Below are positions 26,037 to 35,876 of a stretch of DNA of 44,424 bases, one piece after another. The stretch comes from CAYGZC01 sp964354225 (lineage in GTDB: Bacteria > Bacteroidota > Ignavibacteria > UBA10030 > SZUA-254): NCBI GenBank assembly GCA_964354225.1, contig CAYGZC010000209.1, positions 1 to 44,424 of the forward strand, in the 5' to 3' direction. Both the position numbers and the translations under genes were made by a program. The first letter of the stretch is position 1. Every line of letters begins with the position of its first letter. A model generated the notes under the pieces. It was given only the letters and a program-made list of their open reading frames with translations. It had not been told where the DNA came from and ran no database searches.

Positions 26037-28751
26037 TCATCTCTCTTTCACAACGAAGGGTAAGCCCGTTATTTCAAATCTACCGCTTACAACTCCAGTC
26101 GTACTTGCATCCTGATGTCCGTTAAAGCCCGGCTGCTTACCTCCCACACTTATTTCAAATGTCCCGGGTTCGACAACGCGTTTGTTATTAACGTCTATCA
26201 AAGAAAGCTGTCGGGGTGTGAGTAAAAAGGTTATCGTTTTTTTCTCTCCCTGTTTTAAAAATATCCGACGGAATCCTTGAAGCGACCGTAGCGGGACAGG
26301 AACCGATGCATCTACATGCTTGATATATAATTGAACAACCTCCTCACCTGCACGCTTACCGGTGTTCCGAACATCTACTGAAACCGAGAGACTTTCACCA
26401 GCTTGCACACCCTTTGCAGAAAACCGTAAATTACTGTAATCGAATGTTGTATAACTTAATCCATACCCGAACGGATAGAGCGGCTCGCCCGTGAAATATC
26501 TATATGTCCGTTCTTTCATGCGGTAATCGTCGAACGGCGGAAGTTGATCGACCGATTTATAAAAAGTGATCGGTAAGCGACCCGCCGGATTGTAATCTCC
26601 GAACAAAACATCGGCAAGCGCTGAACCTGCAGCTTGCCCCGGATACCAGACCTCTACAATCGCCGGAATATGTTCAGCCGCCCAGTTGATTGCGAGCGCA
26701 CTCCCATTCAGAAGCACGAGGACAATCGGTTTACCTGTGTTAGCAATATCTTTCAATAAATCTTCCTGTATCTTTGGCAATCCGATGTTTACCCGATCAC
26801 CGCCGGCAAACCCGGGTACATCAACGTCCATTTCTTCACCTTCAAGCCGAGGTGAAAGTCCCAAACACATCACGACCGCATCGGCTTGCTTTGCTGCTTC
26901 AATAGCTTCTTCCTTCAATCGCGGATTCGGCTTCGACCATAACAACCGTACACTTGCATCCGCCCGCCGATCCCAAAACTCAATTTTAATTTTGTACGAT
27001 TGGCCGGCAATCATCTCAACATCCTTCCACTGTGTTAGCACTATATGTCTATCACTAACTTCAACCAATAACGAATCATCTAAATAAAGTTTTGATCCGC
27101 CTAATACGCTCAATCCGACTGAATATCGTCCGGAAATTGGCGGAACGAGAGAGCCGGTCCATCGAACGCTGAAGCTGTCAGCCCTTAATCCCTTTACAGC
27201 AGGCTGATCCCACCAATTGAAGTCGACAGCAGAATCGATGCGAATAACGGCTGGGTTTTTTATAAAATCATTGTTGTTGAAGTACTCCGCAAATAGACCA
27301 TTCTTTTTACTTGTTCCTCGCTGATTAATAAGAGCTGAAGACGGGATAACTTCAAATGACGGAACGTTCTCCGCAACGTTACAACCTCGGGAATAAAATA
27401 TTTTCGTTTTCGATTTTACTTTATTCCTGATACCCTCAAGAGGCGTTACCGGTGCGGTCGGAATCCCGTTATAATTACCAAGTAAGACTTCGACGTCATT
27501 AGCATTGGGACCAATGATTGCTATAGATTTCAAATTCTTACTCAGAGGCAAGAGAGAATTTTCATTTTTCAGAAGTACGATAGATTTCCGTGCAGCTTCA
27601 AGCGCAATCTTACGATGTTCCTTACAATCATTAATACTGATTGGTATATTGGCAAACGGCACTCTATAGGGTGGGTCGAACATGCCTAATTTGAATCGGG
27701 CAGTGAATAATCGCTTGATCGAAAGATCTACAAGCGCTTCGCTCACAAGTCCCATCCTGATTGCAACTCCTAAGCTATCGTAAGAAACACCGCAATTCAG
27801 ATCGGTACCGGCTTTCAACGCCACCGCTGCCGCTTCAGGTGCTGAAGTTACAACCTTGTGAGTCGTATAAAAATCTTTTATCGCCCAGCAATCCGAGACC
27901 ACATATCCGTCGAATCCCCATTCATCGCGCAGGATTTTCTGCAGCAGCTCGCTGCTTCCACAACATGGTGCGCCCCGGAACCGATTATAGGCGCACATCA
28001 CCGATTGTGCTTTGCCTTCCACAACTGCATCGCGGAAATGCGGCAGGTAAGTCTCGCGCAGTTCTCTCTCATCGATGACGGCATCAAAGACATGGCGATC
28101 CGGCTCAGGACCGCTGTGCACTGCAAAGTGCTTTGGCGTGGCAATTGTTTTATAATAATGAGGATCATCCCCCTGCATACCTTTTATAAATTCAACAGCA
28201 AGTTGTCCTGTGAGAAAGGGGTCTTCACCATATGTTTCCATCCCCCGACCCCACCTTGGATCACGGAAAATATTTATATTAGGTGACCAAAAAGTTAGAC
28301 CTTCATAGATTCCTCTTCTACCATTCCGCACAGCATCGTGATGCTTGGCGCGCGCTTCATCGGCAATGACTGTTGCAACTCGGTGCAGCAGGTCGGTATC
28401 CCACATCGCTGCGAGACCAATTGCCTGTGGAAAAACGGTCGCACGCCCTGCTCGTGCTACACCGTGTAGCCCCTCATTCCACCAGTTATAAGCCGGTATT
28501 CCCAATCGCTCTATGGCAGGTGCATTGTACAGCATTTGCTCAACTTTTTCATTGAGCGTCATGCGTGACACTAAATCATTCACTCTATCTTCTATTGCTA
28601 ACCCGGAATTTTGATAAGGTAACGAGACGTCGTTGGTTTTCTCCTGACTAAACGAAGTCAGAGTGAAAAGAAAAATAATAAGGAGGAGCGAAAGAAAACG
28701 GCGACTCCATCGGACTGACCGTTTGAGTTTCTCTATTTCTATTTTTTTCAT
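26037..28751 (-). CDS. GH3 beta-glycosidase with PA14 insert
   Basis: A 904-aa secreted glycoside hydrolase family 3 enzyme. A signal peptide ends near TSFSQ. The N-terminal GH3 barrel has the nucleophile Asp287 in GYVVSDCWAI and KHFAVHSGPE. The GH3 C-domain follows and is interrupted by a PA14 domain (about 470-605; GLFAEYFNN, PPISGRYSVGLSV), with a likely acid/base Glu in SPRLEGEEMDVD. A fibronectin III-like domain ends the protein (VSVDVRNTGKRAGEEVVQLY). The sequence pattern is closest to beta-xylosidase or beta-glucosidase GH3s with a PA14 that shapes substrate choice. It probably acts in the periplasm on plant or microbial oligosaccharides. AGAGGGA stands almost directly before the ATG. 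Confidence 0.94.
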   Translation of the reverse strand: MKKIEIEKLKRSVRWSRRFLSLLLIIFLFTLTSFSQEKTNDVSLPYQNSGLAIEDRVNDLVSRMTLNEKVEQMLYNAPAIERLGIPAYNWWNEGLHGVARAGRATVFPQAIGLAAMWDTDLLHRVATVIADEARAKHHDAVRNGRRGIYEGLTFWSPNINIFRDPRWGRGMETYGEDPFLTGQLAVEFIKGMQGDDPHYYKTIATPKHFAVHSGPEPDRHVFDAVIDERELRETYLPHFRDAVVEGKAQSVMCAYNRFRGAPCCGSSELLQKILRDEWGFDGYVVSDCWAIKDFYTTHKVVTSAPEAAAVALKAGTDLNCGVSYDSLGVAIRMGLVSEALVDLSIKRLFTARFKLGMFDPPYRVPFANIPISINDCKEHRKIALEAARKSIVLLKNENSLLPLSKNLKSIAIIGPNANDVEVLLGNYNGIPTAPVTPLEGIRNKVKSKTKIFYSRGCNVAENVPSFEVIPSSALINQRGTSKKNGLFAEYFNNNDFIKNPAVIRIDSAVDFNWWDQPAVKGLRADSFSVRWTGSLVPPISGRYSVGLSVLGGSKLYLDDSLLVEVSDRHIVLTQWKDVEMIAGQSYKIKIEFWDRRADASVRLLWSKPNPRLKEEAIEAAKQADAVVMCLGLSPRLEGEEMDVDVPGFAGGDRVNIGLPKIQEDLLKDIANTGKPIVLVLLNGSALAINWAAEHIPAIVEVWYPGQAAGSALADVLFGDYNPAGRLPITFYKSVDQLPPFDDYRMKERTYRYFTGEPLYPFGYGLSYTTFDYSNLRFSAKGVQAGESLSVSVDVRNTGKRAGEEVVQLYIKHVDASVPVPLRSLQGFRRIFLKQGEKKTITFLLTPRQLSLIDVNNKRVVEPGTFEISVGGKQPGFNGHQDASTTGVVSGRFEITGLPFVVKER

Positions 28752-28825
28752 TCCCTCTTAAATTCCTTCAGATTCTTTGGCACTTATGCAAATTTCTTTT
28801 CAGTTTCAACAATCACTACCCCGCC

Positions 28826-28939
28826 CTACACATCTTGCTGAGACGTATCTATCTCAAGCGGCTGCTCGAATTTATCCTGTGGTCTTTTCAACATCGGTGC
28901 AATAACCATCGAAAATAAAGGATAAATACTTTTTAGCAT
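28826..28939 (-). CDS. small 37-aa ORF with strong ribosome-binding site
   Basis: Reads MLKSIYPLFSMVIAPMLKRP followed by QDKFEQPLEIDTSQQDV and TAG. AAGGAGCCACG directly precedes the ATG (AAGGAG with a 5-nt spacer), the best Shine-Dalgarno in this stretch. The first ~17 residues are hydrophobic and could insert in a membrane; the rest is polar and acidic. No family is recognised. It lies 74 bp upstream of the GH3 start on the same strand and may be its leader peptide or a separate small membrane protein. Confidence 0.5.
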   Translation of the reverse strand: MLKSIYPLFSMVIAPMLKRPQDKFEQPLEIDTSQQDV

Positions 28940-29162
28940 CGTGGCTCCTTTCTTGTATCCAAAATAAAGATATCCTGTTTAAGAATCAATCCTTTATATC
29001 TGACTCCCTCTCAGAAAACGAAAAAGCCACGGCGAATACTTCCACAGTGGTTTCCTCGATTAAAATTGAATTAATTAGTCCGTTTTCGTACTTTTAGTAT
29101 GTTCCTGCTTAAGATAATATCACAACTCATATTTCTGAATATTATTAACACACTCGAACAGT
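28940..29162. promoter_or_regulatory. divergent promoter region, small ORF / hydrolase
   Basis: 223 bp between the divergent starts of the 37-aa ORF (minus) and the alpha/beta hydrolase (plus). It is AT-rich; a weak GCCAC/GTGGT inverted pair lies at about 29030-29053. Promoters for both directions must lie here but no box is certain. Confidence 0.4.
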
Positions 29163-30029
29163 ATGACCTCTTCCAGATATTTACGAACATTTTTGAAACG
29201 AAGTACTATAGCCGGAATAATTGCAATATTATTATGGACAATTATCATTATGATTTTTGAAGAAAAGTTTATATTTTTCCCGTCGAAGTATCCTGAAGGA
29301 ATTTACGATGATGCACACGTCATAGCCAATTTATCCGACTGCTGGATTAATACCCATGATGGTGTAAAGCTCCATGGCTGGTTCGTACGAACCGATAGTG
29401 CAATTGCCACAATCGTAATGTGTCACGGCAATGCAGGCAATATCTCCCATCGTCTTGAAATTATACGTCGGCTTCAAAATACCGGATTCAACATTTTGAT
29501 ATTTGATTACCGCGGATACGGTAAGAGCGAAGGATCTCCAACAGAGGATGGTGTGTACAAAGATGGGCTAGCCGCATTTGACTACGCAATGAATTTACCT
29601 GATGTGAATTCCAAACGGATAATTTTATGGGGAACGAGTTTAGGAGGTGCAGTCGCTGTGGATATAGCATTACAACGTCCGGCGCTCGGATTGATATTGG
29701 AATCTGCATTCTCTTCTGCCAAGGATGTGGCACGCTCAGCATATCCGTACTTACCAGTGCATTTTGTAATAAGGAGCCAGTTAAATTCGGTAGAAAAAAT
29801 TCGCAAAATCCACACCCCGCTTTTACAGATTCATGGAAATAATGACAACATTATTCCGATTGAGCTTGGGGAAAAATTGTTTAAAGCAGCGAATGAACCT
29901 AAGGAGCTTTATATCATTGATGGATCCGGTCACAACGACACATTTATAATTGGCGGTATGCAATACTTAGAAAGAGTCAGAGCATTTATACTTCGTACTA
30001 TCGGATCAAGCAGTGTAGAACCGAAATAG
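29163..30029 (+). CDS. membrane-anchored alpha/beta hydrolase (BEM46-like)
   Basis: A 288-aa hydrolase with one N-terminal TM segment (about 15-32). Oxyanion HGNAGN, nucleophile Ser in GTSLGGAVA, Asp in HGNNDNIIP and His in DGSGHNDTF form a complete catalytic set. The pattern (FEEKFIFFPSKYPEG then DGVKLHGWFV) matches the BEM46/YfhR group of serine hydrolases, which have unknown natural substrates. It is on the plus strand alone and ends 1 bp before the convergent DUF362 gene. Confidence 0.9.
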   Translation: MTSSRYLRTFLKRSTIAGIIAILLWTIIIMIFEEKFIFFPSKYPEGIYDDAHVIANLSDCWINTHDGVKLHGWFVRTDSAIATIVMCHGNAGNISHRLEIIRRLQNTGFNILIFDYRGYGKSEGSPTEDGVYKDGLAAFDYAMNLPDVNSKRIILWGTSLGGAVAVDIALQRPALGLILESAFSSAKDVARSAYPYLPVHFVIRSQLNSVEKIRKIHTPLLQIHGNNDNIIPIELGEKLFKAANEPKELYIIDGSGHNDTFIIGGMQYLERVRAFILRTIGSSSVEPK

Positions 30030-30030
30030 A

Positions 30031-30915
30031 TTATATCAGAATATTGTCCTTCCATCCGAGCTTGACAAGTTCAATCTTCCTCATATCAGCCACACCAACT
30101 CTGTGCTTCTGCTCCGCCGCTGCGATATGCTTCGGCGATGGACGTATCGGCAAATCTTCTTTGAAATACTGCCGCCGCTTTGCCTCGATGATTTTTAATC
30201 CCACCGCATCGAGCGCGACCGGATCTGTCCCAACGAGCAATCCTTTGTACTGCCAGACAAATTCTTTATCGAAATGATGAGGTCCCAGACAATTAAATTG
30301 CGGCGTCAACATTAATAGAACATTCAACCGCGTTTTACCTTTCACGATCGGAAGTTTGTACAAACTCCCGAGATCAACACACGAATCTGGATGCAAATCC
30401 GACGGCTCGGGAGTGAACATAATATAATTCTTCAAACAGCCGCTCACACCAGCCCAATGATGTGCCCGCATCGCGCGTGTATTAATCAATGCCGTTGCTT
30501 TGAGGAAAATGGGATTTTGTAACACACCTTGGTCATCGATGCTTATATTTGCTTCCTGAACACCGGCAGCCCTGAGTCGTGATTTTAGTGTGTTCTCAAC
30601 TTCCGCCGGCGTGGGTAAATACTTCCACGTGTTCGATTTTATTCCTACAATATCCGTCGGCTTGATTATCTGCTTCCATGCCGCTTCGGGAGTTTTCGCA
30701 TCGAACAGTTTTACCATTGCTTCGTCAAGCATCTGCTCAAATATTTTTTGATCAACGTTTCCATCTTTATCAACGATGCTCTGGTGACGAATAAGTATGA
30801 CCCTTGATTTTTTCTGTATGCCTTGCTGTGCGAATAATGGCACCCCTGCTGTTGCTATGAGCGCGGCAACGCCGGTCTTGCGAAGAAAATCCCTGCGGGT
30901 GATGATGTGTGTCAT
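30031..30915 (-). CDS. DUF362 family protein with Tat-type signal
   Basis: 294 aa starting at ATG 30915, which has AAAAGGAG at a good distance; an in-frame ATG at 31020 would add 35 residues inside the upstream gene and hide the signal. ITRRDFLRKTG is a Tat twin-arginine motif, so it is probably exported folded, perhaps with a cofactor. The body (IVGIKSNTWKYLPTP, ATALINTRAMRAHHWAGVSG and VGTDPVALDAVGLKII) matches the DUF362 family, some of which bind Fe-S clusters. Cysteines are few here, so no cluster is claimed. It overlaps the DUF6599 gene by 4 bp (ATGA), a recurrent pairing in my memory of such genomes. Confidence 0.85.
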   Translation of the reverse strand: MTHIITRRDFLRKTGVAALIATAGVPLFAQQGIQKKSRVILIRHQSIVDKDGNVDQKIFEQMLDEAMVKLFDAKTPEAAWKQIIKPTDIVGIKSNTWKYLPTPAEVENTLKSRLRAAGVQEANISIDDQGVLQNPIFLKATALINTRAMRAHHWAGVSGCLKNYIMFTPEPSDLHPDSCVDLGSLYKLPIVKGKTRLNVLLMLTPQFNCLGPHHFDKEFVWQYKGLLVGTDPVALDAVGLKIIEAKRRQYFKEDLPIRPSPKHIAAAEQKHRVGVADMRKIELVKLGWKDNILI

Positions 30916-31790
30916 GGTAATCTCCTTTTGAATGTGTCGAGTGAAATCATCGCTTGTTCTTTTGTCGGTGCGTCGAATATAATCATGATATGGTTCTTCT
31001 CTTTTGCACATGCTGTCCACTTTTTGTTTTCGGTTTTAACGATACCTGCCCCCTTTCCGTCCGGCATATAATGCGTAAGAAAACTATCGTAAGCAGAATC
31101 GGTTTGTTCTTTGTTCGGATAACCGGTAAGCAGAAGGTAACTGCTATCTTTCTTTATTCTTACTAGTACACCTTCTGTGCTGTCATTAAGGTGAAGAATG
31201 TTCCCATCAGCGATGTAGAAATGGATATTGAGAATTTCATACCTGTAGAAATACCGTAAGCTCTTCTCAAGATATTTATTTATAGGTAAATGCTTGAGTA
31301 TAGTCGGTCGTATTCCCTCCGTTGGAATTGCATGTGCGATTGCCTCTCCTAAATCGAAAACTGCTTTTGATGCCTCCGAATTTTCTTTTTCAATTCGGAT
31401 GCAGACGAAATACTTATCCTTCCAGAAACAAAGCAATCCCATCTTGTACTCACCATTCTGACCGATAGTAACGCTGGTTCCACGACCTTGCATGTAAGTA
31501 TAAATCCCGAACGCGTTTCGGCCTGATCCCATATCAAACAACTCGACCAGAATTTCTTCTTGATTCGGACAAGCGTATCGCTGAACAATGAGTTTTTGGA
31601 AATTGTAGGAACGATAGATTTCACCCGCACCATCCATATAATCGAAAATTTCTTCGCCGGAATAGAAGCGTGCTGAATCGGATGCTTTCCAACAATCGAT
31701 TGATGGTGGAATAAATTTCTGCATAGCAGTTTGTTGCAACGTGTCTGATGAAGTCATAATAAAAGATAGAAATAAAAATAGCGTTGTCAT
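30912..31790 (-). CDS. DUF6599-like exported protein
   Basis: A 292-aa protein with a short hydrophobic N-terminus (MTTLFLFLSFIM). The block RFYSGEEIFDYMDGAGEIYR and the later LVELFDMGSGRNAFGIYTYM, followed by a NGEYKMGLLCFWKDKYFV strand region, match DUF6599 as I remember it; the function of the family is not known. A 4-bp overlap with the DUF362 gene shows translational coupling, so the two exported proteins probably work together. The DUF6599 start is 35 bp downstream of the OPT transporter gene on the same strand, suggesting a three-gene run. Confidence 0.75.
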   Translation of the reverse strand: MTTLFLFLSFIMTSSDTLQQTAMQKFIPPSIDCWKASDSARFYSGEEIFDYMDGAGEIYRSYNFQKLIVQRYACPNQEEILVELFDMGSGRNAFGIYTYMQGRGTSVTIGQNGEYKMGLLCFWKDKYFVCIRIEKENSEASKAVFDLGEAIAHAIPTEGIRPTILKHLPINKYLEKSLRYFYRYEILNIHFYIADGNILHLNDSTEGVLVRIKKDSSYLLLTGYPNKEQTDSAYDSFLTHYMPDGKGAGIVKTENKKWTACAKEKNHIMIIFDAPTKEQAMISLDTFKRRLP

Positions 31791-31825
31791 ATTTATAGAG
31801 ATAAAGTTTTGGTGGATAAATTATA

Positions 31826-33886
31826 TCATCTGACATTCTTCAATGGAATCCTAATCAACATGAATCCTATAATAGCAATGCAAACTAAACTCACCAAATA
31901 CATAGGTTCTTCGAACATATGGAAAACCTTGATCTCGGCAAATGCGAGTCCCGCAAACAACAAACCAAGTAACGCCTCGCCGGCAATCAAACCGGAGGAA
32001 AGTAATACACCAATGTTGTTCATCTTCTCTTTTGTACCGGTATCTAATTTTCGTTTCTCGGCTATTTTATCTAGTAATCCTTTCATCAATCCGCCAATAA
32101 AGATTGCAAAGGATGTATCTATCGGCAGATACATACCAACGCTGATGAGCATGGGACTTTTGACCTGCATCATTATAAATGCAAAACCCATCAACATACC
32201 GACGATGATGAGAATGAATTCGGTTTTGGCTTCGACAATCCCGCGAGCGACAACAGCCATTAGGCTTGCCTGGGGTGCGGGTAATTTTTCTCCACCGAAT
32301 CCTGCTCGTGTACCCAAAATATCGTTTTGTTGCTCGGGCGGTAATTGTTTTACTTCAGCGAGAGTGTATATTTTTCCTGTCAGTTCTGAATTCTGACCTT
32401 TATATTCGATTGAAGTAATTCCATTCTTATCGAGCTTATCAAATTCATTACTTACAACCTGCTTCACATCGCCGAGATGCAGCAATGATAGAATCAAAAA
32501 CATTACAAGAGCAGCGGCACTCACTCCGAAAATATCGCCGACCTGCATTCTCCATGGTGTACAGCCGAGGATATGACCTGCTTTTAAATCTTGCATCATC
32601 TCCCCGGCCACAGAAACACTAGTGCATGTAAATGCTGCAACACCGAGAACTGCTGCAATAGCCGCGACGCCGGTCATCCCTAATCCAACCATGAGAAAAG
32701 CCACAACTATAAGCACCGAGACTGTAAGTCCGCTGGTTGGATTATTGCTCACACCGATAATGCCTACGAGGTATCCTGAAACCGCGGCAAATACAAAACC
32801 GAGGAACAACATCACCACTGCGGCAACTGCGGCAGGCAAGAAGCTCTGAGTAAAATAATTGAAAATAAAAAGCATGATGAGAGCAATAATTCCGATAACT
32901 AAAAGGGACCAACGGATGTTAATGTCTTTGTCGGTCCGTATAATACTTGCATCATCCGAACTTGACTTCCTGATATAGGAAAATGAACGTGTAATACCGG
33001 TGAAGAGACTATTACGCATTTTGTACAGTGTATAGAAAGCACCTACAAGCATTCCTCCGATGGCAATGTACCGGACATAATTTTTCCAGATAGATGTAAG
33101 TTCAGCCGTCCAGTTACTCACAGCACTCAAATCGTCGCGATGAATGAAGTAAGCGATGATCGGCGTAAGCAATCCCCACGCAAGCACACCACCGCTGAAG
33201 TTGATCGCTCCAAGTTTCGGACCGATGATATAGCCAACTCCGAAGTATGCAGGATTCATACCTGGTGCGCGAAGCATTAATACACCTTTGGATAACGACA
33301 CTATCTTTTGCCATCCCGCCGCGATGAACTTAAACTCGACCAATGCACTGAAAAAAGCACCGACACCCATTCCGGTAAATAAGAAGCGCGAATTCTGAAC
33401 ACCACTCTGTCCCGATTTGTGGATTTCCGCTGCAGCGATCGATTCGGGGAAAGGAAGTTCAGCATCTTCAACCAAAACACGACGTAATATTGTAACGAAC
33501 ATTATACCAAGAATTCCCGCAAAGACCAGCATAATTGTGGAAAGAATATAATGCTCGATAGAGAAGAAAGGATTCCAAATTGAAGCGATAAAAAATGCCG
33601 GTAATGTAAAGATAGCGCCCGTGGCAACATTCCCTCCTATTGATCCAACTGTACGGGCAGCATTTTCTTCGAGCAAAGTTCCTTTCATTGTTTTGAGGAC
33701 TGCCATGCCGATAACAGCAGTTGTGTAAGTTGCAGCGATTGTCATTCCAGCTTTCAATCCGAGGTAGGCGTTGGCAGCCCCCATCATCACTGCCATGAGG
33801 ACACCGAGGAACACGGCTCTGAATGTGAACTCTGCCATTTTTGTTTCTGCAGCAACGAACGGAGCAAACTTTTTATCTTCAGTCAT
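31826..33886 (-). CDS. OPT family oligopeptide transporter
   Basis: A 686-aa inner-membrane carrier with about 15 or more TM helices. Family hallmarks include the N-terminal AYLGLKAGMTIAATYTTAVIGM, GGNVATGAIFTLPAFF, and GVSNNPTSGLTVSVLIV, as in bacterial OPT/YSL proteins. Likely substrates are small peptides or metal-peptide complexes taken up with protons. A soluble insert of about 75 residues (about 490-560, NEFDKLDKNGITSIEYKG to ILGTRAGFGGE) lies between helices. It is first in a probable run with the DUF6599 and DUF362 genes. Confidence 0.92.
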   Translation of the reverse strand: MTEDKKFAPFVAAETKMAEFTFRAVFLGVLMAVMMGAANAYLGLKAGMTIAATYTTAVIGMAVLKTMKGTLLEENAARTVGSIGGNVATGAIFTLPAFFIASIWNPFFSIEHYILSTIMLVFAGILGIMFVTILRRVLVEDAELPFPESIAAAEIHKSGQSGVQNSRFLFTGMGVGAFFSALVEFKFIAAGWQKIVSLSKGVLMLRAPGMNPAYFGVGYIIGPKLGAINFSGGVLAWGLLTPIIAYFIHRDDLSAVSNWTAELTSIWKNYVRYIAIGGMLVGAFYTLYKMRNSLFTGITRSFSYIRKSSSDDASIIRTDKDINIRWSLLVIGIIALIMLFIFNYFTQSFLPAAVAAVVMLFLGFVFAAVSGYLVGIIGVSNNPTSGLTVSVLIVVAFLMVGLGMTGVAAIAAVLGVAAFTCTSVSVAGEMMQDLKAGHILGCTPWRMQVGDIFGVSAAALVMFLILSLLHLGDVKQVVSNEFDKLDKNGITSIEYKGQNSELTGKIYTLAEVKQLPPEQQNDILGTRAGFGGEKLPAPQASLMAVVARGIVEAKTEFILIIVGMLMGFAFIMMQVKSPMLISVGMYLPIDTSFAIFIGGLMKGLLDKIAEKRKLDTGTKEKMNNIGVLLSSGLIAGEALLGLLFAGLAFAEIKVFHMFEEPMYLVSLVCIAIIGFMLIRIPLKNVR

Positions 33887-33994
33887 TAAATTGTTCTTTT
33901 AAGTTATATGGTTGATGCTGGATCTCTGTTGTTAGATTCTTTGGAAAATATGTGATAAACATTAAGGAATAATTTCTATATAATCAAATCTCTA

Positions 33995-34318
33995 TTATAA
34001 ATTGACTATATATTTCATCTCTCTTAGCTTTTCAGCCATTCTCTCTCGGTTATCGCCCTGAATTTCGATGTTCCCATCTTTCACTGTACCGCCCGCACCG
34101 CAATGCTGTTTTAAAATACGCGCGATGTCTTCCATTGTTTTAGGATTATGATGCAAACCGGAAATAATCGTTACACTTTTTCCTTTTATACCTTTCGTCT
34201 CCAAGAAAACATGAATTGCAATCCCTTTACAGTTATGTTTATGTCTGTGAGGAGAATTAGGAGTTAGTTGTTGCGGTGAATCCGGCAAGAGGTTTTTACT
34301 TTTAGATATGTTTGTCAA
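33995..34318 (-). CDS. SUI1/YciH-type translation factor
   Basis: A 107-aa protein. The C-terminal ~75 residues match the eIF1/SUI1 fold: VFLETKGIKGKSVTIISGL, then ILKQHCGAGGTVKDGNIEIQGD. In bacteria the YciH type modulates start-codon choice on the ribosome. The first ~25 residues (SKNLLPDSPQQLTPNSPHRH) are unlike the family and may not be translated, but no better internal start is seen. The gene is 108 bp from the OPT transporter gene and 104 bp from the helicase gene, all on the same strand. Confidence 0.85.
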   Translation of the reverse strand: MTNISKSKNLLPDSPQQLTPNSPHRHKHNCKGIAIHVFLETKGIKGKSVTIISGLHHNPKTMEDIARILKQHCGAGGTVKDGNIEIQGDNRERMAEKLREMKYIVNL

Positions 34319-34422
34319 ACTCCAACTTATCTATAGTTCAATAGAAATCAATTCAATGTTTCTACCTATCATAATAAGGAAGTAAATGATAGTTTTCAAT
34401 GAAAATAAGTCTGAAATCTTTT

Positions 34423-35664
34423 TTAATCTTTAGAATTTTTTAGAAACGTTTGCCACTTCTCTCGCCAGCGTTTTTTATGCTTCTTCTCTTTCTTCTCCAA
34501 CTGGAGATATGTTTTGTTTTTCTTTGTCGATTCAGGAGAATGCTGGTTGATCCTCGGCAGCTCAGATTCATTTACCTTCTTCAGCGTGATGCTGCCGCTG
34601 TACTTGAAAAGAATTTGTTTGAAAAACTTTTGTTCTTCGGGAGTTGCAACGAGTGAAATCGCTTCACCTTTTTTACCAGCTCGTGCAGTTCGACCAACAC
34701 GATGAGTATACGAATCGACATCCTTCGGTATTTCGTAATTATAAACATGAGTGATATCCTCTATGTGAAGTCCCCGCGCAGCAACATCCGTTGCGATCAA
34801 AACATTGAATTTTTTATTCCGGAACTCGGCAGACGTTCTTTCCCTTTGCGCTTGCGACATATCTCCGTGGAGACATTTTGCACGAACACCGAACACGGAG
34901 AGTTTCTTTGCAAGTTTCGCTGTCACATGTTTGCGGTTGCAAAACACCAGAGCAAGGTCTCTCTCATGTGTCAAAAGGGAAATCAGGAGTGCCATCTTTT
35001 TTTCGGGTGTTGTTTGATAATACGTTTGATGCAGGAATTCAGCTTTTACGGCTGATGCTAATGCGACATTCTTAGGATCCTGAAGGTACTTCCGGCTCAA
35101 CTGAGTGACCTCCTTCGAAACGGTTGCGCTGAATAATAACGTTTGCCGCTTCTGCGGTATTTTCTTTAAGATGCGATCAATATCGCGGATGAATCCCATA
35201 TCTAACATGCGGTCTGCTTCATCAAGCACAAGATAGCGGATAGTATTCAAGTATACTTCCCCTCGATCGAGAAGATCAAGAAGCCGTCCAGGTGTTGCTA
35301 CGATGATATTCGCATTCTTTAATTTCTTAATCTGATTATAAATCGAAACTCCACCATACACCGAATTTATCCCAAGATGTTTCCCGTGCGTAAATTTCAT
35401 GAACTCATTGGTAATTTGGATGCATAACTCACGTGTCGGCACAAGAACAAGCGCCACCAGTCCGTCGCGCCGGTTTGTCTGTTCTATGATAGGAATTGCA
35501 AAGCTCAATGTCTTGCCCGAACCGGTTTCGGATTGGGCTATAACATCACGTCCTGCAACAATCGCAGGTATAATTTCATTTTGGATAGGTGTCGCAATTG
35601 TAATGCCATGCTTCTCCAGTAACTCAATCATCGTTTTGCTAATTTTCAATAATTCGGATCTCAT
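34423..35664 (-). CDS. rhlE: DEAD-box RNA helicase, RhlE-like
   Basis: A 413-aa ATP-dependent RNA helicase. Motifs in order: Q motif (GITIATPIQNEIIPAI), I AQSETGSGKT, Ia PTRELCIQI, II DEADRMLD, III SATVS, IV ALVFCNRK, V TDVAARGLHIEDI and VI HRVGRTARAGK. A basic C-terminal tail (EKKEKKHKKRWREKW) helps RNA binding, as in RhlE proteins. It probably works in ribosome assembly or RNA decay in the cold. The start region MRSELLKISKTMIELLEKHG is acceptable, with AGAAATGATATG upstream and a weak Shine-Dalgarno. Confidence 0.94.
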   Translation of the reverse strand: MRSELLKISKTMIELLEKHGITIATPIQNEIIPAIVAGRDVIAQSETGSGKTLSFAIPIIEQTNRRDGLVALVLVPTRELCIQITNEFMKFTHGKHLGINSVYGGVSIYNQIKKLKNANIIVATPGRLLDLLDRGEVYLNTIRYLVLDEADRMLDMGFIRDIDRILKKIPQKRQTLLFSATVSKEVTQLSRKYLQDPKNVALASAVKAEFLHQTYYQTTPEKKMALLISLLTHERDLALVFCNRKHVTAKLAKKLSVFGVRAKCLHGDMSQAQRERTSAEFRNKKFNVLIATDVAARGLHIEDITHVYNYEIPKDVDSYTHRVGRTARAGKKGEAISLVATPEEQKFFKQILFKYSGSITLKKVNESELPRINQHSPESTKKNKTYLQLEKKEKKHKKRWREKWQTFLKNSKD

Positions 35665-35876
35665 ATCATTTCTCTTTTCTTAAACCGTTTTTTATATATA
35701 GTAAATTGATTTAATTTATTTTACAGAATTGCCATTGCATCTCCATTCGATGCGAATCTTGAATAATCTTTCGATCAGACACTGAGGTTGCATCTTGATA
35801 TGTTTCTTCTGAATAAATATTTTCTTCAACTCCATCTTCTGTCTTCCATCTTCCATCTCCCTTGACCCTCACCATG

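Noticed and set aside
31809..32396. 195-codon plus-strand frame inside the OPT transporter gene
   Set aside because: It is fully antisense to a well-supported transporter, and its protein has low-complexity composition typical of the reverse frame of a membrane protein.
34250..34300. LPDSP segment at the N-terminus of the SUI1 protein, also found in the secreted repeat peptide
   Set aside because: A 12-bp match (CCGGATTCACCG) is shared, but the rest does not align; probably chance or a by-product of intergenic wording.
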